Source: Candidatus Omnitrophota bacterium | GTDB lineage: Bacteria > Omnitrophota > Gorgyraeia > Tantalellales > Tantalellaceae | NCBI GenBank assembly: GCA_028717825.1 | Contig: JAQUNB010000032.1 | Coordinates: 1-9,084 of the forward strand | Length of the DNA: 9,084 nucleotides | Reading direction: 5' to 3' | Part shown: piece after piece, positions 6,233-9,084 of the stretch | Numbering within the stretch: the stretch's first letter is position 1 | Layout: each line of letters starts with the position of its first letter | Made by a program: the position numbers and the translations under genes | Notes under the pieces: generated by a model | The model's input: only the letters and a program-made list of their open reading frames with translations | Databases searched by the model: none | What the model was told of the DNA's origin: nothing

Positions 6233-7489
6233 ATGGAAAAAGTTTTATGTGTGATATTAGGAGGAGGACAGGGGACGCGTCTTTTCCCGCTTACGAAGGA
6301 AAGATGCAAACCCGCCGTCCCTCTTTTCGGTAAATACAGACTTATCGATATAGCCGTAAGTAATTGCATAAATTCCGGCTTTAATAATATTTATATCCTC
6401 ACGCAATTCCTCTCAGAGTCACTGAATAAGCATATAAGCCGCACCTATAAAATGGATTCGTTAAGCCAAGGATTTGTTGAGATCATGGCTGCTGAGCAGA
6501 CTACTTATGATACAACTTGGTTCCAAGGGACAGCTGACGCCGTCAGGCGTTGTATGAAGCATTTCAATAATCCCAATATAAAATATATTTTTGTTCTTTC
6601 GGGAGACCAGTTGTATAAGATGGACCTTCAGGATATGTATCGGTACCATTTGGAGAACAATAAAGAGATAACGATCGCATGTAACTACGTCAAGCCACAG
6701 GACGCGCACGGACTGGGTATAACGGGGGTAGATAAGACTGGTAGGATAACACGGTTTGTCGAAAAACCGAAGGATCTTGCCTCTATTAGCGATATGGCCG
6801 TAAAAAATCCGCGAGGGGAAGACAGGTTTCTCGGATCAATGGGTATTTATCTTTTTAATAAAGCGACTTTGATGGAGCTTTTACAGAATAACAAAAAAGT
6901 TGATTTTGGAAAAGAAATAATCCCTGATTCGATCAAGACAAAGCCAGTGTATGCATATCTTTTTAATGGATATTGGCGTGATATCGGGACAATAAAGACT
7001 TTCTATGAAGAGAACCTTTTGTTAACCGAGCCTATCCCGCCGCTTGATATGTTTGATGAGAGATGGCAGATATTCACCCGCACACGGTATCTGTCGCCCG
7101 CAAAATTCGGGACAAGCGTTGTCGAAAAAAGCATAGTTTCCGAAGGTGCGATCGTGCTTTCGGCGAGGATCGTTCATTCGATAATCGGTATACGATTCAG
7201 GGTTGGCGATGGTACTCTAATAGAAGACACGATCGCTATGGGTTGCGATTATTACGAGACTGTGGATGAGATAGGCAAAGACACCTCAAACAACATTCCG
7301 CCTCTTGGTGTAGGAAAAAACTGTCATATACACAAAGCCATCCTTGATAAGAATGTGCGGGTCGGGGACGATGTGAAGATCGTGAACGTAAAAGGCCTTG
7401 AAAATTTTGACGGTCCCAATTATTACATAAGAGACGGGATCGTTATCATAACCAAAAACACCGTTATTCCGTCAGGAACCATTATTTAA
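6233..7489 (+). CDS. glgC: Glucose-1-phosphate adenylyltransferase (ADP-glucose pyrophosphorylase)
   Basis: GlgC makes ADP-glucose from ATP and glucose-1-phosphate, the first committed step of glycogen synthesis, and so supplies the GT5 domain encoded upstream. The 418-residue length is normal. The nucleotidyltransferase domain shows GGGQGTRLFPLT at 10-21, KPAVPLFGKYRLIDIAVSNC at 26-45, WFQGTADAVR at 96-105, LSGDQLYKMD at 122-131 with catalytic-type Asp125, FVEKP at 175-179 with the glucose-1-phosphate Lys178, and YWRDIGTIKTFYEENL at 247-262. A left-handed beta-helix domain follows from about residue 290. The details (SIVSEGA, HSIIGIR, MGCDYYET, ILDKNVRVG) resemble cyanobacterial and plant enzymes, including Lys373 at the position of the 3-phosphoglycerate-binding lysine of that group. 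Allosteric control is therefore plausible, but the effector is unknown. A modest GAGAT ribosome site at 6220-6224 precedes the ATG. Confidence 0.95.
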   Translation: MEKVLCVILGGGQGTRLFPLTKERCKPAVPLFGKYRLIDIAVSNCINSGFNNIYILTQFLSESLNKHISRTYKMDSLSQGFVEIMAAEQTTYDTTWFQGTADAVRRCMKHFNNPNIKYIFVLSGDQLYKMDLQDMYRYHLENNKEITIACNYVKPQDAHGLGITGVDKTGRITRFVEKPKDLASISDMAVKNPRGEDRFLGSMGIYLFNKATLMELLQNNKKVDFGKEIIPDSIKTKPVYAYLFNGYWRDIGTIKTFYEENLLLTEPIPPLDMFDERWQIFTRTRYLSPAKFGTSVVEKSIVSEGAIVLSARIVHSIIGIRFRVGDGTLIEDTIAMGCDYYETVDEIGKDTSNNIPPLGVGKNCHIHKAILDKNVRVGDDVKIVNVKGLENFDGPNYYIRDGIVIITKNTVIPSGTII

Positions 7490-7561
7490 ACTGGTCAAGT
7501 GTTCCACTCAAAAGAACTCTTCGTTGGCTAATTTTACAGAATTTAAAAAGGAAGTTTTAAT

Positions 7562-8155
7562 ATGAAAGTGCTTGGCATATGCGGAAGCCCTCGTTCCGGT
7601 GGAAATTCGGAAACATTATTGGATATAGCTTTGGCCACCGCGCGAAAGAACGGCGCACAAACGGAAAAGCTCGTTTTGAATAAGTTAAAGATCTCCCCCT
7701 GTCAGGAAAAAGAGTATGAAAAGATGGGCGAAAAGGGTCTCTCCGTTGTTAATGACGACATGAAAATAGTTTTTGACGCTTTCGAGGGGGCGAACGCCAT
7801 TTTGATCGCCACACCTATTTTTTTCGGGAGTGTATCCGGACAGACGAAGATAATGGTCGACCGGTTCCATTCCGTGTGGCTCGCAAAACATGTTTTTAAA
7901 AAAGAGATCTTTAATAGCAAAAAAATAGGCGGTTTTATTTCCGTTCAAGCCGGAGATCGGGAAGATTTCTTTATGAATGCGAGGTCCATAATCCGGAACC
8001 TCTACGCAACATTGGGCATACAATACAAATATGAGCTTTTCTGCCCGAATGTTTCCGGAAAACATGATGTGTCGGCGCATAAAGAATATTTGGATAAAGC
8101 GGCTGAGATAGGCAGGGCATTGGCTGGCGAGGAGGAGGGGCAAAAACTTGCTTAA
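7562..8155 (+). CDS. NADPH-dependent FMN reductase / flavodoxin-like flavoprotein
   Basis: The 197-residue protein has the flavodoxin-like fold of the NADPH-dependent FMN reductase and iron-sulfur flavoprotein family (PF03358). The FMN phosphate loop is GSPRSGGNSETLL at 8-20, and TPIFFGSVSGQTKIMVDR at 84-101 is the second conserved flavin-side block. Relatives of the iron-sulfur type carry a compact cysteine cluster after the ISPC segment. Here only Cys47 remains, followed by QEKEYEKMGEKG, so an Fe-S cluster of that type is unlikely. The protein should bind FMN and use NAD(P)H, with an unknown acceptor. The gene starts 72 bases after glgC with a good AAGGAAG ribosome site (7546-7553 region), so it may be read from the same transcript; a role in glycogen metabolism is not indicated. 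The C-terminal end is acidic and Gly-rich (AGEEEGQKLA). Confidence 0.85.
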   Translation: MKVLGICGSPRSGGNSETLLDIALATARKNGAQTEKLVLNKLKISPCQEKEYEKMGEKGLSVVNDDMKIVFDAFEGANAILIATPIFFGSVSGQTKIMVDRFHSVWLAKHVFKKEIFNSKKIGGFISVQAGDREDFFMNARSIIRNLYATLGIQYKYELFCPNVSGKHDVSAHKEYLDKAAEIGRALAGEEEGQKLA

Positions 8156-8220
8156 TACCTATTTGGGGATATACTTTAGGTCTGACAGCTGTGTTAGTAG
8201 AAAAGTGTAAAAATAGGTAT
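8155..8220. repeat. 10-bp inverted repeat after the flavoprotein gene, with inner hairpin
   Basis: ATACCTATTT at 8155-8164 and AAATAGGTAT at 8211-8220 are perfect reverse complements separated by 46 bases. Inside, CTGACA and TGTTAG can form a 6-pair stem around GCTG. There is no T run after the outer arm, so it is not a standard intrinsic terminator. It could be a structured 3' end or a decayed insertion footprint. Confidence 0.4.
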
Positions 8221-8279
8221 CAGTTACTTACATTTACGTGACATTAGGGCTTTTCTTGTTGTCATTGCGGGTGTTTTGT

Positions 8280-8308
8280 GTAGGGAACGGTTTGAAAACG
8301 TTCCCTAC
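8280..8308. repeat. Palindrome copy 1 (GTAGGGAACG ... CGTTCCCTAC)
   Basis: The 10-base arms 8280-8289 and 8299-8308 are perfect reverse complements around a 9-base loop (GTTTGAAAA). It shares the GTAGGGAAC/GTTCCCTAC arms with the second copy 42 bases downstream but has a different centre. Confidence 0.8.
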
Positions 8309-8320
8309 GGTTGAGTGAGG

Positions 8321-8350
8321 TGTAGGGAACAGGCCTGCCTGTTCCCTACA
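8321..8350. repeat. Palindrome copy 2 (14-bp arms, 2-base centre)
   Basis: TGTAGGGAACAGGC at 8321-8334 pairs perfectly with 8337-8350 around only CT. It is longer and tighter than copy 1. The shape recalls the widespread short intergenic palindromes of the GTAGGGG...CCCCTAC type, some of which are mobilised as REP elements by Y1 (RAYT) transposases. No transposase is visible in this window. Confidence 0.82.
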
Positions 8351-8443
8351 TTTCTGTCCTGTGGAAGAAATGGGTTGCTTTGTCGTCGCGACATAAACTC
8401 GAGATCTCCTCGCAATGACCTGTGCAAATCAAAAAAGGTGAGC

Positions 8444-9084
8444 ATGCCGAAAATAGATAAAATAAACATCCTTATAATAGGTGCCGGTAAAGGCGGCGTG
8501 GAACTTTTGAACCTTCTTCGGAATTTTGAAGCTGTAAATATTATAGGCGTTGTCGATGTAAATGAAAATGCCCCGGGATTACAACTCGCACGCAAGATGG
8601 GCCTACCTGTATCGAATAAGTGGGAATCATTCATCGAGGATCAGCGGCTTAATGAGATAATCGATGTTACCGGAAGCGGTGCAGTGTATGACGCTTTACG
8701 GAAAGCTAAGCCCGGAAAAGTAAATTTGATGGATGGTGCCGCGGCTAAGATCCTATGGGCGTTGGTCGAAGAAAGTGAAAAAGAAAAAGACGAGAAGGAG
8801 GAAATAGCCAGCCAGTGGTCCAAGACTTTCGATACTATCAGTGATATGATATCCATCCAAGATACCAACTTCAGGATAATCACGGCGAATAAAGCTTTTT
8901 TACAGAAAGTTGGGATGAGCGAGAAAGAACTAAAGGGTAAATATTGTTATGAAGTGGCCCATTGTAGCAAAACGCCGCGGTCCAACTGTCCGTGTAAAAA
9001 ACTTTTAGAAACAAAAGAGCCCCAAGAAGAAAAATTCTATGAGCCGCATTTAGGAATATATCTTAGCGTGTCAACAACGCCTAT
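8444..9084 (+). CDS. Rossmann-PAS sensor protein, N-terminal part (3'-partial)
   Basis: The frame opens at ATG 8444, behind AAGGTGA at 8435-8441, and stays open to the window edge (213 residues). Residues about 5-105 form an NAD(P)-binding-like Rossmann domain with the glycine loop IIGAGKGGVELL at 11-22, an acidic end of the second strand (VVDVN at 36-40), and IIDVTGSGAV at 72-81. A short Lys/Glu-rich coiled segment (about 108-125) leads to a PAS domain from about 127 on (SDMISIQDTNFRIITANKAF). The PAS core holds Cys168, His173, Cys174, Cys182 and Cys184, a pattern known from PAS sensors with CYE...H..C..CP blocks. Proteins with this Rossmann-PAS start often continue into a histidine kinase or a sigma-54 activator, but the output domain lies beyond the window. 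A redox or nucleotide-sensing role is inference. Confidence 0.82.
   Translation, partial: MPKIDKINILIIGAGKGGVELLNLLRNFEAVNIIGVVDVNENAPGLQLARKMGLPVSNKWESFIEDQRLNEIIDVTGSGAVYDALRKAKPGKVNLMDGAAAKILWALVEESEKEKDEKEEIASQWSKTFDTISDMISIQDTNFRIITANKAFLQKVGMSEKELKGKYCYEVAHCSKTPRSNCPCKKLLETKEPQEEKFYEPHLGIYLSVSTTP

Larger units (their letters stand above)
8261..8419. repeat. MITE/REP-like element with nested inverted repeats
   Basis: A 159-base block is bounded by perfect 9-base inverted ends, GTCATTGCG at 8261-8269 and CGCAATGAC at 8411-8419. Inside lie two related palindromes (8280-8308 and 8321-8350) and a short TGTCG/CGACA hairpin at 8381-8393. Read on the minus strand, the right end (GTCATTGCGAGGAG, later CGACAAAGCAACCC) resembles a GTCATTGCGAGGAG...AAGCAA type of repeat I recall from intergenic regions of several bacteria. 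The block has no coding capacity that I can support. It fills most of the 288-base gap between the flavoprotein and sensor genes; the remainder holds the 8155-8220 repeat and the sensor gene's ribosome site. Confidence 0.62.

Noticed and set aside
7685..8143. Minus-strand open frame of 152 codons opposite the flavoprotein gene
   Set aside because: The plus strand encodes a clear FMN-binding protein with conserved motifs; the opposite frame shows none.
8280..8350. Two repeated units as a possible CRISPR array
   Set aside because: There are only two units, each a self-complementary palindrome with a different centre, no regular spacer and no cas gene nearby.
8305..8634. Minus-strand open frame spanning the repeat element and the start of the sensor gene
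   Set aside because: It runs through palindromes and then antisense to the Rossmann domain of the sensor gene; no family resemblance.

Overview
The window looks like a chromosomal piece of an uncultured bacterium: moderate GC, standard genetic code, compact genes all on the plus strand. It carries a nearly complete glycogen-synthesis locus followed by a flavoprotein gene and the start of a sensor gene. The combination of a GH57 domain fused to a GT5 glycogen synthase, DUF4912, a DUF1957-type GH57 branching enzyme and DUF2934 fits candidate phyla such as Omnitrophota or neighbours. That placement is an inference from gene content only, and there is no marker gene here to test it.

Layout: (1) bases 1-189, the tail of an unrecognised gene. 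(2) 287-3361, a 1024-residue fusion of a GH57 alpha-glucan-active domain with a complete ADP-glucose-type glycogen synthase (GlgA, GT5). (3) 3362-3638, an AT-rich gap holding a weak hairpin and a good sigma-70-type promoter. (4) 3639-5834, a DUF4912 gene and a GH57 branching enzyme separated by 3 bases, so surely co-transcribed. (5) 5861-6115, a small DUF2934 protein with two well-placed ribosome sites. (6) A long hairpin at 6149-6207, probably an intrinsic terminator, placed just before (7) glgC at 6233-7489, a cyanobacterial/plant-like ADP-glucose pyrophosphorylase. (8) 7562-8155, an NADPH-dependent FMN reductase-like flavoprotein. (9) 8156-8443, a non-coding stretch packed with inverted repeats that looks like a small REP/MITE-type element. 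(10) 8444 to the window end, the N-terminal part of a Rossmann-PAS sensor protein with a cysteine-rich PAS core.

How the genes work together: GlgC makes ADP-glucose, the GT5 half of the fusion polymerises it into alpha-1,4-glucan, and the GH57 branching enzyme adds alpha-1,6 branches. The GH57 half of the fusion probably trims or transfers alpha-glucan chains next to the growing polymer. DUF4912 and DUF2934 have no established function; their position suggests accessory roles in glycogen metabolism. No GH13 enzyme and no phosphorylase is visible, so both glucan-processing steps here use the GH57 fold.

The most unusual points are the GH57-GlgA fusion with a possible internal start that could also yield free GlgA, the two alternative starts of the DUF2934 gene, the hairpin abutting glgC, and the nested inverted-repeat element upstream of the sensor gene.
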